Positions 9,472 through 17,739 of a DNA stretch of 64,000 nt are shown piece by piece. The translations under genes were made by a program, and so were the position numbers. The notes beneath the pieces were generated by a model that saw only the letters and a list, made by a program, of their open reading frames with translations, made no database searches and was not told the DNA's origin. Origin of the DNA: Adlercreutzia sp. ZJ304 (lineage in GTDB: Bacteria > Actinomycetota > Coriobacteriia > Coriobacteriales > Eggerthellaceae); NCBI RefSeq assembly GCF_011039075.1, contig NZ_JAAKEG010000006.1, positions 1 through 64,000 on the forward strand, in the 5' to 3' direction. Within the stretch, counting starts at the first letter, position 1. Each line of letters opens with the position of its first letter.

Positions 9472-10275
9472 TTATTTCGAGTAGAAAAATATAGTGTCTA
9501 AAACATCGGAATACCAAGTATCGGGTGCAGGCACACTTCCCGGAGTTATATTCGCGGTGAAATCAGACGATTGAGAAACGTCTATCCCCGATACGCTGCC
9601 CGCGCTTTCCCCCTCTTTCACCATGCCGTATTCGCTATGAGCCTTGTCTTCTATACCAGAAGCGCTCTGAAGATTCTGCACGGAATTTTCTAACGCAGCA
9701 TTGCGCTCTATTACTGCATCATATTCGGCTTGAAGCCTGTCGCGTTCGCGAATTTGCTGGTAGCATTGCTGCGCCGGGGTATACAGCATGAAGCAAACAA
9801 ACACCACACAGACGATGGAAAATAGCACACGCAAGGTCTTTCGGGGCGCGTGCTGGAAGCTGGGCAGATGAATAGACCCGATAAAGCCCGAAACTGCCGA
9901 TTGCATTTTCGAACCTTCATGTGTAAGCGCCGTAGCTGCCTTGCGATGCTTCGAGCCCATCTTGCCTTTATAAACAGCTGCGCGGGGGGAACCCTCTGCG
10001 GGAATATCCGCCGAACTGCCACCATATGCGGCATCAAATTTTCGCGCTGCGCGGGTTTTGTTGCGCTTGCGCTTTGCCTGCGCGTGGCGCGATTCTAAGC
10101 GCGAAGCCAGTTTTTGTTTGGCTTGAATTTCAGTTTCAGTTTCATCTAACGTGCGCGCTTTATTGGACGGTGCGGAAACAAAGTTATCTTGGATAGCAGT
10201 CGTTTTGGCGCCGCTGCGTTTTCTTGCTGAGCGACGCGCGTCTTCAAAAGAGACGATGTTCGACTGTTTTGGCAA
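9472..10275 (-). CDS. FtsB/DivIC-like septum formation protein with long basic N terminus
   Basis: The protein has about 267 residues. A cytoplasmic part of roughly 150 residues is very rich in Lys, Arg and Ala. It is followed by one membrane helix (VLFSIVCVVFVCFMLYT) and then a short coiled coil (RERDRLQAEYDAVIERNAALENS) ending in the segment KAHSEYGMVKEGE that is typical of FtsB/DivIC. FtsB-type proteins join FtsL and FtsQ in the divisome. The E. coli protein is only about 103 residues, so the basic extension is unusual but has counterparts in actinobacteria. The most likely start is the TTG at 10275, with AAGGAG four bases upstream; a GTG at 10290 is the alternative. Confidence 0.75.
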   Translation of the reverse strand: MPKQSNIVSFEDARRSARKRSGAKTTAIQDNFVSAPSNKARTLDETETEIQAKQKLASRLESRHAQAKRKRNKTRAARKFDAAYGGSSADIPAEGSPRAAVYKGKMGSKHRKAATALTHEGSKMQSAVSGFIGSIHLPSFQHAPRKTLRVLFSIVCVVFVCFMLYTPAQQCYQQIRERDRLQAEYDAVIERNAALENSVQNLQSASGIEDKAHSEYGMVKEGESAGSVSGIDVSQSSDFTANITPGSVPAPDTWYSDVLDTIFFYSK

Positions 10276-10375
10276 AATGCTCCTTGGCACTAGTGTGTTT
10301 AAGGTTTGTTTTTGGCTTCAAGAGCACTAACTAGGTTAACATGCGAAAAGCGTTCCGTGAACTAGAAATTAGAAA

Positions 10376-10756
10376 TTAACGGATATCTAACTTATCTATG
10401 AAAGCCAGCCACTTCTCAAATGAATCATCGCTTATAGCGTGCTCCATTAAACATGCTTCTTCTTCGGCGGTGTGCTTATCTATCCCTAACGCCTTGTTTA
10501 GAAAAAGCGTTAATGCGCAATGCCTATCTAGCACCTTCGTACCATATTCGCGCCCGTCTTCTGTAAGAGTTATATCGCCATAAAACGGCTGATCTACAAA
10601 ACCCTTTTCCTTTAGCACCGATATAGCTTTGCTAACTGAAGCCTTAGAAACGCCTAGCTTTGTGGCAACATCTACGGCGCGCACCGGAGCAGTAACGCCG
10701 CCCAACATAACTATAGCCTCAAGATAGTCTTCATGTGATTTTGAGATTTTTTCCAT
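10376..10756 (-). CDS. DtxR/MntR-family metal-dependent transcriptional regulator
   Basis: This 126-residue protein has the DtxR winged helix (SHEDYLEAIVML, VRAVDVATKLGVSKASVSKAISVLKEKGFV) and the start of the dimerisation/metal domain (DRHCALTLFLNKALGIDKHTAEEEACLMEHAIS). The conserved Glu, His and Cys positions that bind Fe(II) or Mn(II) are present. It lacks the C-terminal SH3-like domain and is MntR-sized. It sits just downstream of the feo genes on the same strand, which points to control of iron uptake. The likely targets are the two palindromes at 13446-13467 and 14039-14054. Confidence 0.88.
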   Translation of the reverse strand: MEKISKSHEDYLEAIVMLGGVTAPVRAVDVATKLGVSKASVSKAISVLKEKGFVDQPFYGDITLTEDGREYGTKVLDRHCALTLFLNKALGIDKHTAEEEACLMEHAISDDSFEKWLAFIDKLDIR

Positions 10757-10815
10757 CAGCTTCTTCCGCCGCTGTTTTGGTATGTTCAAGCCATTGTGGC
10801 TAGACCCTCATGTTA

Positions 10816-11034
10816 TCACAGACTGGATTCCATCTTCGCTACCATATCCTTCACGGCGTTGCATTCAGCGCCGGGTTCGCAATTTTTTGCGCAATGTGCG
10901 CAGCCCTTGCTTTCGCAGTTATCGCCACAGTCGCACATGCCGCGTCTGAGAAGCCGCCGGACAGCCAGCGCAGCGCACGCTACGATAACAAGCAGCAATA
11001 CTACAGTTGACGGCGTTATAACTAATTCTTCCAT
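10816..11034 (-). CDS. FeoB-associated Cys-rich membrane protein
   Basis: This 72-residue protein has one N-terminal membrane helix (TVVLLLVIVACAALAV) followed by a short basic stretch and a Cys-rich tail with eight Cys residues (MCDCGDNC, GCAHCAKNCEPGAEC). This architecture is the small protein often encoded directly after feoB and thought to assist ferrous iron transport. AAAGGAG lies upstream of the ATG, and feoB ends 23 bases before it, so it is part of the feo operon. Confidence 0.85.
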   Translation of the reverse strand: MEELVITPSTVVLLLVIVACAALAVRRLLRRGMCDCGDNCESKGCAHCAKNCEPGAECNAVKDMVAKMESSL

Positions 11035-11057
11035 GCGGCTTCTCCTTTCCTTTAAAT

Positions 11058-13421
11058 TTAAGCAACTCCCTTGCTTGCGCTAAGTTCATGTTGCATTTCT
11101 GCATCTTTGTCTTTGTTGTATTTCGGCATAGGGCGGAACAGCTGGAACAAAATAGCCGCCAGAAGCAGTACCGCTATTACTGTCCAGAAGTTAAATGCCA
11201 CTTCACCAGTAACAAGACCACCTAACTGGTAGATGATAAGTCCTACAACCCATGCGAATGCGCACATATAGCCAATAGTTGCCCATGTCCACTTTGCAGA
11301 ATTCATTTGGTTGCGGATAGCGCCCATAGCTGCAAAGCACGGCGCGCATAGCAGATTGAACGCGCAGAATGCCATAATAGCCACACTTGAGCCGCCCATC
11401 ATAGCGGCAAACGACATCCAGATATTCGGATCGTCTTCGCCAATTTCGCCAAGGCTGGTTATGATGCCTACCGTTGCCACCACATTTTCTTTTGCCACAA
11501 GACCGGTAATAGATGTAACAGTAGCTTCCCAATTGCCAAAGCCAAGCGGCGCGAAAATCCAAGCCAAAACATTACCTAACCCAGCCATTAAGCTGTACTG
11601 GATATAGTCGTCCATTTCGGTGTCAAGCAGACCGAACGCGCCTTCGTACACACCAAAATTCAGCAGGAACCAAATGATGATTGAGCTTAGGAAGATAATG
11701 GTTCCGGCTTTTACCGCGTAAGCCTTCACGCGCTCCCACATGGAAAGCAGCACGTTTTTCACGGTAGGCAGATGATACGCCGGAAGCTCCATGATAAACG
11801 GAGCGGCATCGCCCGCAAATGCTTTCAGTTTCTTCAGCATTATGCAGCTGATTATGATGGCAGCAAGACCCAAGAAGTAGAACAGCGGTGCCACCCACCA
11901 AGTGTCTTCGTAGAAATTGCCAGCTAGAGCGCCAAATACAAGCGCTATGATTGGCAGCTTCGCGCCGCAGGGAATCATAGTGGTGGTCATAATTGTCATG
12001 CGGCGATCTTTTTCATTTTCAATAGTTTTTGTAGCCATAACAGCCGGCACACCGCAACCAGACGCAATAAGCATTGGGATGAACGATTTACCAGACAGAC
12101 CGAAACGGCGGAAAATGCGGTCCATAATGAACGCCACGCGCGCCATGTAGCCGCAACCTTCAAGAAAACCAAGCAGCAAGAACAGCACGATTAGCTGCGG
12201 GATAAAGCCGATAACAGCACCAACACCGGCAATTATGCCATCTACAATAAGACTTTGCAGCCACGGTGCGCAGTCAACAGACTCAAGCCACTCTCCTACA
12301 ACAACTGGCACGCCCGGATGCCATAATCCGAACTCTGCCGGGTCGGGCTCTTCTTCGGCAAGCACCGCAAGCTCTTCATCAGTTGCGCCACTTTCTTCAG
12401 CTAGCGCAAGTTCCTCTTCCCACGCGCCCACAGCTTCGTCGTATTGTTCGGTGTTGGTATATAGCCAACCGTCGCCGAACAGACCGTCGTTAGCCCAGTC
12501 GGTGACAAGCGTGCCCACAGTAGATACACTTATATAGTAAACAAGCGCCATAATTACGATAAAAATAGGAATACCAAGCACGCGGTTAGTAACTATACGG
12601 TCAATCTTTTGTGTAGTAGTCATGCCTTTTGTGCCGCGTTTTACAGTATCGGCGCACACATCGGCTATAACATCGTAGCGTTCGTTCGTTACGATAGACT
12701 CAGCATCGTCATCTTCCTCAGCTTCAACCGCTTCGCGTATTTCGGCAATTTTCGCCATATCCTCTGCGGGAAGATTTAGTTTTTCTACCGTCAGCTGTTC
12801 ATTTTCAAACAGCTTAACGGCGAACCAGCGCTTATCTCGTGAAGGAACTTTATCGCCAAGAATGTTGGCAATTTGTAACAGCGCCGCTTCCACATCGTCG
12901 GTGAAATGAAGTTTTGACTCAGATGCCGCGCCGGCAGTTGCCAGTTCGCGCGCCTTCTCTATAACTTGCCCGGTACCGCGGCTTTTTAAGGCGGATATTT
13001 CCACTATGGGACAACCTAGTTTATTGGAAAGTTTTTCAACATTTATGGTGTCTCCATTTTTCTCCACCAAATCCATCATGTTTAGCGCAATTACAGTGGG
13101 AAGCCCCAAGTCGAGAATTTGGGTGGTTAGATATAAGTTGCGCTCAAGATTGGTTGCGTCAACTATATTCACAACAACATCGGGATTGCCGCTCATAAGG
13201 TAGTCGCGCGTTACAACTTCTTCGGATGTATAAGGGGAAAGCGAGTATACGCCGGGCAAGTCTGTAATAGAAACTTCCTTGTCGCGCTTATACTTGCCTT
13301 CCTTCTTTTCCACCGTAACACCCGGCCAATTGCCGGTGTATTGGTTTGCGCCGGTCAAATCGTTAAACAGTGTGGTTTTACCACAGTTCGGATTGCCAGC
13401 AAGAGCAATGTTGAAACCCAT
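11058..13421 (-). CDS. feoB: Ferrous iron transport protein B
   Basis: FeoB (787 residues) is the membrane Fe(II) transporter. The N-terminal G domain has GNPNCGKTTLFN, DLPGVYSL and NMMDL. A helical insertion domain follows, and then the paired Gate membrane segments (GFLEGCGYMARVAFIMDR, IASGCGVPAVMATKT, TMIPCGAKLPIIALVFG) typical of the family. After the first membrane helix, at about residues 320-365, there is an unusually acidic loop with YDEAVGAWEEELALAEES and a second run of Glu. It would lie outside the membrane. The gene is between two feoA genes and the FeoB-associated gene. Confidence 0.96.
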   Translation of the reverse strand: MGFNIALAGNPNCGKTTLFNDLTGANQYTGNWPGVTVEKKEGKYKRDKEVSITDLPGVYSLSPYTSEEVVTRDYLMSGNPDVVVNIVDATNLERNLYLTTQILDLGLPTVIALNMMDLVEKNGDTINVEKLSNKLGCPIVEISALKSRGTGQVIEKARELATAGAASESKLHFTDDVEAALLQIANILGDKVPSRDKRWFAVKLFENEQLTVEKLNLPAEDMAKIAEIREAVEAEEDDDAESIVTNERYDVIADVCADTVKRGTKGMTTTQKIDRIVTNRVLGIPIFIVIMALVYYISVSTVGTLVTDWANDGLFGDGWLYTNTEQYDEAVGAWEEELALAEESGATDEELAVLAEEEPDPAEFGLWHPGVPVVVGEWLESVDCAPWLQSLIVDGIIAGVGAVIGFIPQLIVLFLLLGFLEGCGYMARVAFIMDRIFRRFGLSGKSFIPMLIASGCGVPAVMATKTIENEKDRRMTIMTTTMIPCGAKLPIIALVFGALAGNFYEDTWWVAPLFYFLGLAAIIISCIMLKKLKAFAGDAAPFIMELPAYHLPTVKNVLLSMWERVKAYAVKAGTIIFLSSIIIWFLLNFGVYEGAFGLLDTEMDDYIQYSLMAGLGNVLAWIFAPLGFGNWEATVTSITGLVAKENVVATVGIITSLGEIGEDDPNIWMSFAAMMGGSSVAIMAFCAFNLLCAPCFAAMGAIRNQMNSAKWTWATIGYMCAFAWVVGLIIYQLGGLVTGEVAFNFWTVIAVLLLAAILFQLFRPMPKYNKDKDAEMQHELSASKGVA

Positions 13422-13445
13422 CTCGTGTTTCCTTCTTCGTCGTTC

Positions 13446-13467
13446 TAAGTTAGCCCGGGCTAACTTA
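13446..13467. promoter_or_regulatory. Perfect 22-bp palindrome, candidate DtxR-family operator
   Basis: The site TAAGTTAGCCCGGGCTAACT(TA) is a perfect inverted repeat in the gap between feoA and feoB. Its 16-bp core GTTAGCCCGGGCTAAC matches the pattern GTTA-n-CC-YR-GG-n-TAAC, which is also found upstream of the first feoA and resembles known IdeR/DtxR boxes. Confidence 0.7.
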
Positions 13468-13490
13468 CCTGCAAAAAAATTTGGCCGCTC

Positions 13491-13724
13491 TTAGTTGACC
13501 AAAACATGTTCGGCTTCGTCTTTGCGAAGCGAAAGTTCAAAACCGCGTACCGTAATCTCGATAGGATCGCCCAGCGGGGCTACCTTATGAACCTGAAGCT
13601 GTGTACCTTTTGTAAGCCCCATATCCATAATGCGCCTCTTTACGGCACCGTCGCCTGTAAGCTTGCGCACTACTGCGCTTCCACCTACCGGGACATCCCG
13701 TAAAGTTTTCTCCTGTTCTGACAT
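13491..13724 (-). CDS. FeoA-family protein
   Basis: This 77-residue SH3-like FeoA protein has the family core RIMDMGLTKGTQLQVHKVAPLGDPIEITVRG split over two strands, and ends with the typical LRKDEAEHVLV. FeoA is a small cytoplasmic partner of FeoB. It is the second of two FeoA-type genes in tandem; AAGGAG precedes the ATG, and the upstream feoA ends 15 bases before it. It matches canonical FeoA better than its neighbour does. Confidence 0.92.
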   Translation of the reverse strand: MSEQEKTLRDVPVGGSAVVRKLTGDGAVKRRIMDMGLTKGTQLQVHKVAPLGDPIEITVRGFELSLRKDEAEHVLVN

Positions 13725-13739
13725 GCTTCTCCTTAAACT

Positions 13740-14018
13740 TTAAGCTGCGATAATCTTTGAAGCAGCCGATTTATCCAACGCCACTTGGCAACCTTTTATC
13801 TCGACTATTAGATTTCCAGCTTGCTCAGTTACCACACGAACAGGAGCACCAGCTACAAAGCCAAGATTTTCCAAATGATGATGAATTTCATCTTTCCCGC
13901 GCACCTTGATTACATGCGCAGTTTCGCCAGCATGCATAAACGTAAGCGGCATTTGATGTGCGCTTCGCGTTGCGGGGGTGGCGAAAGCCGTATCTTCAGC
14001 AACCATCGCGTTTTGCAT
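13740..14018 (-). CDS. FeoA-family protein (second copy)
   Basis: This 92-residue protein has a FeoA domain from about residue 27 (MHAGETAHVIKVRGKDEIHHHLENLGFVAGAPV), with the strand-turn core NLGFVAGAPVRVVTEQAGN. It is the first gene of the feo operon on the minus strand. Tandem FeoA proteins are common in anaerobic Gram-positive feo operons. A palindromic operator lies about 20 bases upstream of its start. Confidence 0.9.
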   Translation of the reverse strand: MQNAMVAEDTAFATPATRSAHQMPLTFMHAGETAHVIKVRGKDEIHHHLENLGFVAGAPVRVVTEQAGNLIVEIKGCQVALDKSAASKIIAA

Positions 14019-14038
14019 ATTACATCTCCATCAACCAA

Positions 14039-14054
14039 GTTAACCTAGGGTAAC
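14039..14054. promoter_or_regulatory. Candidate DtxR-family operator upstream of feo operon
   Basis: GTTAACCTAGGGTAAC is an imperfect 16-bp palindrome with one mismatched pair, just upstream of the first feoA. It shares the pattern GTTA-n-CC-YR-GG-n-TAAC with the perfect site at 13446-13467. Its place in the feo promoter region suits iron-dependent repression. Confidence 0.65.
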
Positions 14055-14096
14055 ATCAGGAATATAACACAATGGCAACAAGAATGAAAGCCTTGG

Positions 14097-16712
14097 TTAA
14101 CTTTTTTGTATTCTTCGCATACGGAGACGATCAAATGCGTTATAGAGCAGCTGGAACACAACTAGATTTACCGCAGCGGCTATGCCAATAATTAGCCACA
14201 TTGTTGATGTAAATGGCGCTATGTTAAACAGCGGTCCCAGCAACGTTGAGCCCAATAATAACCCGCCAACAATAACGACCAACAGCGCTGCGCGAATAGC
14301 GTTGTACGGAATAGACAGCCTTATAACCAGCATAACGCCTATAAATGCAAACAACAGCACACAAAGCGTAGATACCTGCGCATAATTCAGCCCAGCGCCA
14401 TAACCCGTTATGCAAACTGCGAGTACTGTTAAAACGGCACAAATGGCACCGGGAATGGAATGCACTACGCAATTAGACAGGAAGCGCCCGCGAACACGCT
14501 CATGGTTCGGTTCTAGCGCAAGCACAAACGATGGAAGTCCTATGGTAAATGCACTTATCAGCGTCATCTGAATGGGCACAAACGGATATTGCCAAGGCAG
14601 GAAAATGAATAGTACCGCCGAAGTTATAGAGAACAGTGTTTTTATCAAGAAGAGAGATGCGCTGCGTTGCAAGTTATTTATAGAGCGCCTACCCTCTGCT
14701 ACAACCTTTGGCATGCTGGCGAAATCGTTATCGACCAACACCAGTTGTGCCACGTTGCGCGCAGCATCACTACCACTTGCCATAGCAACACTGCAGTCGC
14801 TTGCTTTCAGCGCAAGCACATCGTTCACGCCGTCGCCTGTCATGGCTACGATATGGCCTTGCGCCTGCAATGCCACAACGAATGCTTTTTTCTGCTCGGG
14901 TGTTACTCGCCCAAAAACACTGTATTTGTTTATGGCTTCAACTATTTGTTCATCGGTTTTAAGCGTAGTTGCATCAATATAATTTTCCGCCCCCGGTACG
15001 CCTACTTTTTGCGCAATGCCAGATACCGTATGCGGATCGTCACCACTTATTACTTTAAGCTGCACGCCCTGTTCGATGAAGTATCCTATGGTCTGTGCTG
15101 CTGTAGAACGTATCTGATCGCGCAGCATTATAAAACCAACAGGTTCAGGCTGACCTAATATGCCGCCTTCTTCAGTGAACCCGTCAACACGAGCCAACAG
15201 CAATACACGATTCTCAGCCGCCAATTCATCTAACTGCGGCTTTATATCGCGAAGCGCTTGCGCATTTGCAGCCAACACAAACTGTGCCGCACCCATAACG
15301 TAAGCCCCATCAGAAAACTCTGCGCCCGACCATTTTGTTTCCGAAGAAAACGGAATTGCACGAACAATCTCGCTGCAATGCGGCTGTTGGGATGCGGAGT
15401 GAAGGCTGCGCAGCTTCTGAGCAGAGCATTCAGAAGTCGCATCATAGCGCGGCTGCGTCTCAGAGCGTAGTGAAGGCTGCGAAGCTTCTGAACGAAGCTC
15501 TGAGCGAGCCGCGCCAGTTGGCAATTCTTCACCACAATGCGGCTGCGTCTCAGAGCGGAGTGAAGGCTGCGTAGCTTCTGAACGTAGCTCTGAGCGAGCC
15601 GCGCCAGTTGGCAATTCTTCACCACAATGCGGCTGCGCGTATTCAATTATTGCCCGCGCTGTATCGTTGGGGTCTTCATCCGATGCTGCAATGCTGGCAA
15701 ACAAGTGCACGAGTTCATCTTCTGAAACCGCATTGTTATGCGCCGCCACCACGCCGGCAACTTCCATACCACCTGTAGTTATGGTTCCCGTTTTGTCCAA
15801 GCAAAGCGTATCTACACGAGCCAGTGTCTCTATGCAATAAAGCTGCTGCACCAATACTTTATGACCCGCCAGCCTTATAACCGCCACAGCCAATACTGTA
15901 GAGGTTAGCAATATTAGTCCTTCAGGAATCATCCCAACAAGAGCTGAAACAGTACTTAAAATTGCCGAATCGGGTGCCACGTTATGCAAAAAATGAGTGC
16001 TGCCAAACAGCAGCAATCCCACAGGCACCATAGCCAAACTGACAAACTTAATTATGCGATTCAAGCTTGTCATTATTTCGGAATTTACAGCTTTGTGCTG
16101 CTTGGCTTCAGCGGTAATTTTGGCGGCGTAATTATCGGCACCCACATGCACAACACGCGCCCACACCATACCAGAATTTAAAAACGATCCACTCATAAGC
16201 GCATCGCCTGCAGCCTTTGCAACCGCTTTACTTTCGCCGGTAAGCAGGCTTTCATCTACACGACACGCGCCCTGCACAACAACAGCATCAGCCGGAACCT
16301 GATCGCCTCGACCTAGGCGTATCACATCGTCTAGCACCAGCTGATCTACCGACAGCTGCACCTGCTCGCCGTCACGCGCAACATCTATAAGCGATGCCGC
16401 CACAATGGAAAGCTTGTCAGTAACCATTTTTGAGCGAATCTCTTGCACGATGCCGATAATCACATTCACCACAATGATTATCATAAACAGCATGTTTTTA
16501 TACGACCCGGTAAAAAACACCAGCGTCGCAAGCACCACATTCACAAAATTGAATAGCGTGCAAATATTGTCTCGGAATATATCGCCGATGGAGCGTGTTT
16601 TTAAGCCAGTATCAACATTTACCTTGCCAGCTGATATGCGTTCAGCCACTTCAGCTGCAGTTAGCCCTTTAATGCTTGTATCAACCAAATTGCCAGCTAC
16701 GTTTTTAGCCAT
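14097..16712 (-). CDS. P-type cation ATPase (CtpE-like) with in-frame repeat insert
   Basis: This HAD-IC P-type ATPase of 871 residues has all core motifs: LLTGESKAV in the actuator domain, the phosphorylation site CLDKTGTIT, and AMTGDGVNDVLALKASD in the hinge. The transmembrane motif MIPEGLILLTS is like that of CtpE-type calcium or cation pumps, so the ion is uncertain. There are about ten membrane helices. The N domain is interrupted at about residues 357-450 by a repetitive low-complexity insert with repeated SELRSEA-xQPSLRSE units. It lies just before the conserved RAIPFSSETKWSGAEF segment. Related pumps have only a short loop there, so I judge the insert to be an in-frame repeat expansion. 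The reading frame stays open, and the pump is probably functional. Confidence 0.9.
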   Translation of the reverse strand: MAKNVAGNLVDTSIKGLTAAEVAERISAGKVNVDTGLKTRSIGDIFRDNICTLFNFVNVVLATLVFFTGSYKNMLFMIIIVVNVIIGIVQEIRSKMVTDKLSIVAASLIDVARDGEQVQLSVDQLVLDDVIRLGRGDQVPADAVVVQGACRVDESLLTGESKAVAKAAGDALMSGSFLNSGMVWARVVHVGADNYAAKITAEAKQHKAVNSEIMTSLNRIIKFVSLAMVPVGLLLFGSTHFLHNVAPDSAILSTVSALVGMIPEGLILLTSTVLAVAVIRLAGHKVLVQQLYCIETLARVDTLCLDKTGTITTGGMEVAGVVAAHNNAVSEDELVHLFASIAASDEDPNDTARAIIEYAQPHCGEELPTGAARSELRSEATQPSLRSETQPHCGEELPTGAARSELRSEASQPSLRSETQPRYDATSECSAQKLRSLHSASQQPHCSEIVRAIPFSSETKWSGAEFSDGAYVMGAAQFVLAANAQALRDIKPQLDELAAENRVLLLARVDGFTEEGGILGQPEPVGFIMLRDQIRSTAAQTIGYFIEQGVQLKVISGDDPHTVSGIAQKVGVPGAENYIDATTLKTDEQIVEAINKYSVFGRVTPEQKKAFVVALQAQGHIVAMTGDGVNDVLALKASDCSVAMASGSDAARNVAQLVLVDNDFASMPKVVAEGRRSINNLQRSASLFLIKTLFSITSAVLFIFLPWQYPFVPIQMTLISAFTIGLPSFVLALEPNHERVRGRFLSNCVVHSIPGAICAVLTVLAVCITGYGAGLNYAQVSTLCVLLFAFIGVMLVIRLSIPYNAIRAALLVVIVGGLLLGSTLLGPLFNIAPFTSTMWLIIGIAAAVNLVVFQLLYNAFDRLRMRRIQKS
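15391..15594. repeat. Palindromic coding repeats inside the P-type ATPase gene
   Basis: Three copies of an interrupted palindrome share the core AGTGAAGGCTGCG-n-AGCTTCTGA. The outer arms are GATGCG/CGCATC (15391-15396 with 15438-15443), CTCAGAGC/GCTCTGAG (15459-15466 with 15497-15504), and the same arms again (15549-15556 with 15587-15594). The last two lie in a direct tandem duplication of exactly 90 bp (15451-15540 and 15541-15630) with three mismatches. The units keep the ATPase frame open. Confidence 0.88.
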
Positions 16713-16885
16713 GTTTGATATAACAGCTCTCCCTTGCGCATCGTAATTTCAAACAGAGTTAAGAATAATGGAGAAATGGGACACATCGAACAACAATGCA
16801 ACATTATTACATTTTTATAAGGTTGCCTAGATGGGTTTTGCCATGTTTGTCATCGCTTTCCCAAACCTATGCATCAGCTATGCAC

Positions 16886-16962
16886 CCAGCAGCCAGCAGG
16901 CAGCAGTCAGCAGCCAGCAGCCAGCAGCCAGCAGCCAGCAGCCAGCAGCCAGCAGCCAGCAA
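16886..16962. repeat. Eleven-unit 7-bp tandem repeat (CCAGCAG)
   Basis: Eleven head-to-tail units of CCAGCAG run from 16886 to 16962, with single-base changes only in the third, fourth and last units. The tract starts about 170 bases upstream of the ATPase start and ends nine bases past the stop of the GDSL hydrolase gene. The rest of the 16713-16971 gap shows no gene. Confidence 0.92.
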
Positions 16963-16971
16963 GAATACACA

Positions 16972-17610
16972 TCAGCACCCCATAAGAAAAGTCTGGGCTA
17001 GTTGCTGCATCCCCAATTTTGTAGGATGCGTGCCATCTAATGTATCGAATGGCTTACCTAAATTTGCCATATCTATTAAATGCGCACCATACTTCTTAAC
17101 TACGCATCTTATTGCCTCATTATAGGATTCAAGATTTTCGCCTTTATATTTCGCGCGGAAAAATTCCACATCGTGCTCTTTTGAACGACCCGGCAAAAGC
17201 GTCATGCAAAACATCTCCGCATTGGGTGCCATCTCGCTAAGATTCGTCAGCATCTCTGCATAGGCTTGCTCAAATTCGCACAAAGATGAACCTTCTCCGT
17301 AATCGTTTATCCCCATATATATAAGTATGCAGTCGGGCTGCTGACCAGACGCTCCTATTACTTGCTTCGCCCGCGCAACCGATCTACCTGCCGGAAATTC
17401 ACTACCAGTAACTAAGCTTCCCGAAAACGACCCATTTGCCAGAAGTTCGCCTTCCAGCGACTCTATTACTTGCATCCACCAAGTATCAGCAGGCTGCGTA
17501 ACGCCGTTTTGCGCGCATAAATCATCTTCGTAATACACCTTATTTTCCGGCGGAATAAACCCATGGAAAGTAGATATAGAATCGCCAAATACTGATATTC
17601 TTTTGCCCAC
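16972..17610 (-). CDS. SGNH/GDSL hydrolase family protein
   Basis: This cytoplasmic hydrolase of about 212 residues has the GDSL block near the N terminus (ISVFGDSIST, nucleophile Ser in GDS), the Gly and Asn blocks (LANGSFSGS, IYMGINDYGEG), and the C-terminal catalytic Asp-x-x-His in DGTHPTKLG. The substrate is not apparent; the family includes esterases and acylhydrolases. I chose the GTG at 17610 because AGAGGA lies five bases upstream and the protein then begins right at the first strand. The longer frame to 17643 lacks a ribosome site. It is divergent from thrC. Confidence 0.85.
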   Translation of the reverse strand: MGKRISVFGDSISTFHGFIPPENKVYYEDDLCAQNGVTQPADTWWMQVIESLEGELLANGSFSGSLVTGSEFPAGRSVARAKQVIGASGQQPDCILIYMGINDYGEGSSLCEFEQAYAEMLTNLSEMAPNAEMFCMTLLPGRSKEHDVEFFRAKYKGENLESYNEAIRCVVKKYGAHLIDMANLGKPFDTLDGTHPTKLGMQQLAQTFLMGC

Positions 17611-17739
17611 GATATTCCTCTCGCAAAGCATCCTGCACCCCATGCAGAAAAACAGACAAGTTGGCAGAATGTATCCATTAACATTTCAGATAAGTATATG
17701 GTAGAACCGCTGGGAATATATGCGCAAGGAGGGAATACA

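Noticed and set aside
15242-15646. Second minus-strand frame through the ATPase repeats
   Set aside because: The frame is open only because of the repeats; the P-type ATPase frame has conserved domains on both sides.
16796-17125. Plus-strand frame of 109 codons across the CCAGCAG tract
   Set aside because: It is made largely of the 7-bp repeat and the antisense of the GDSL gene, with no ribosome site or family likeness.
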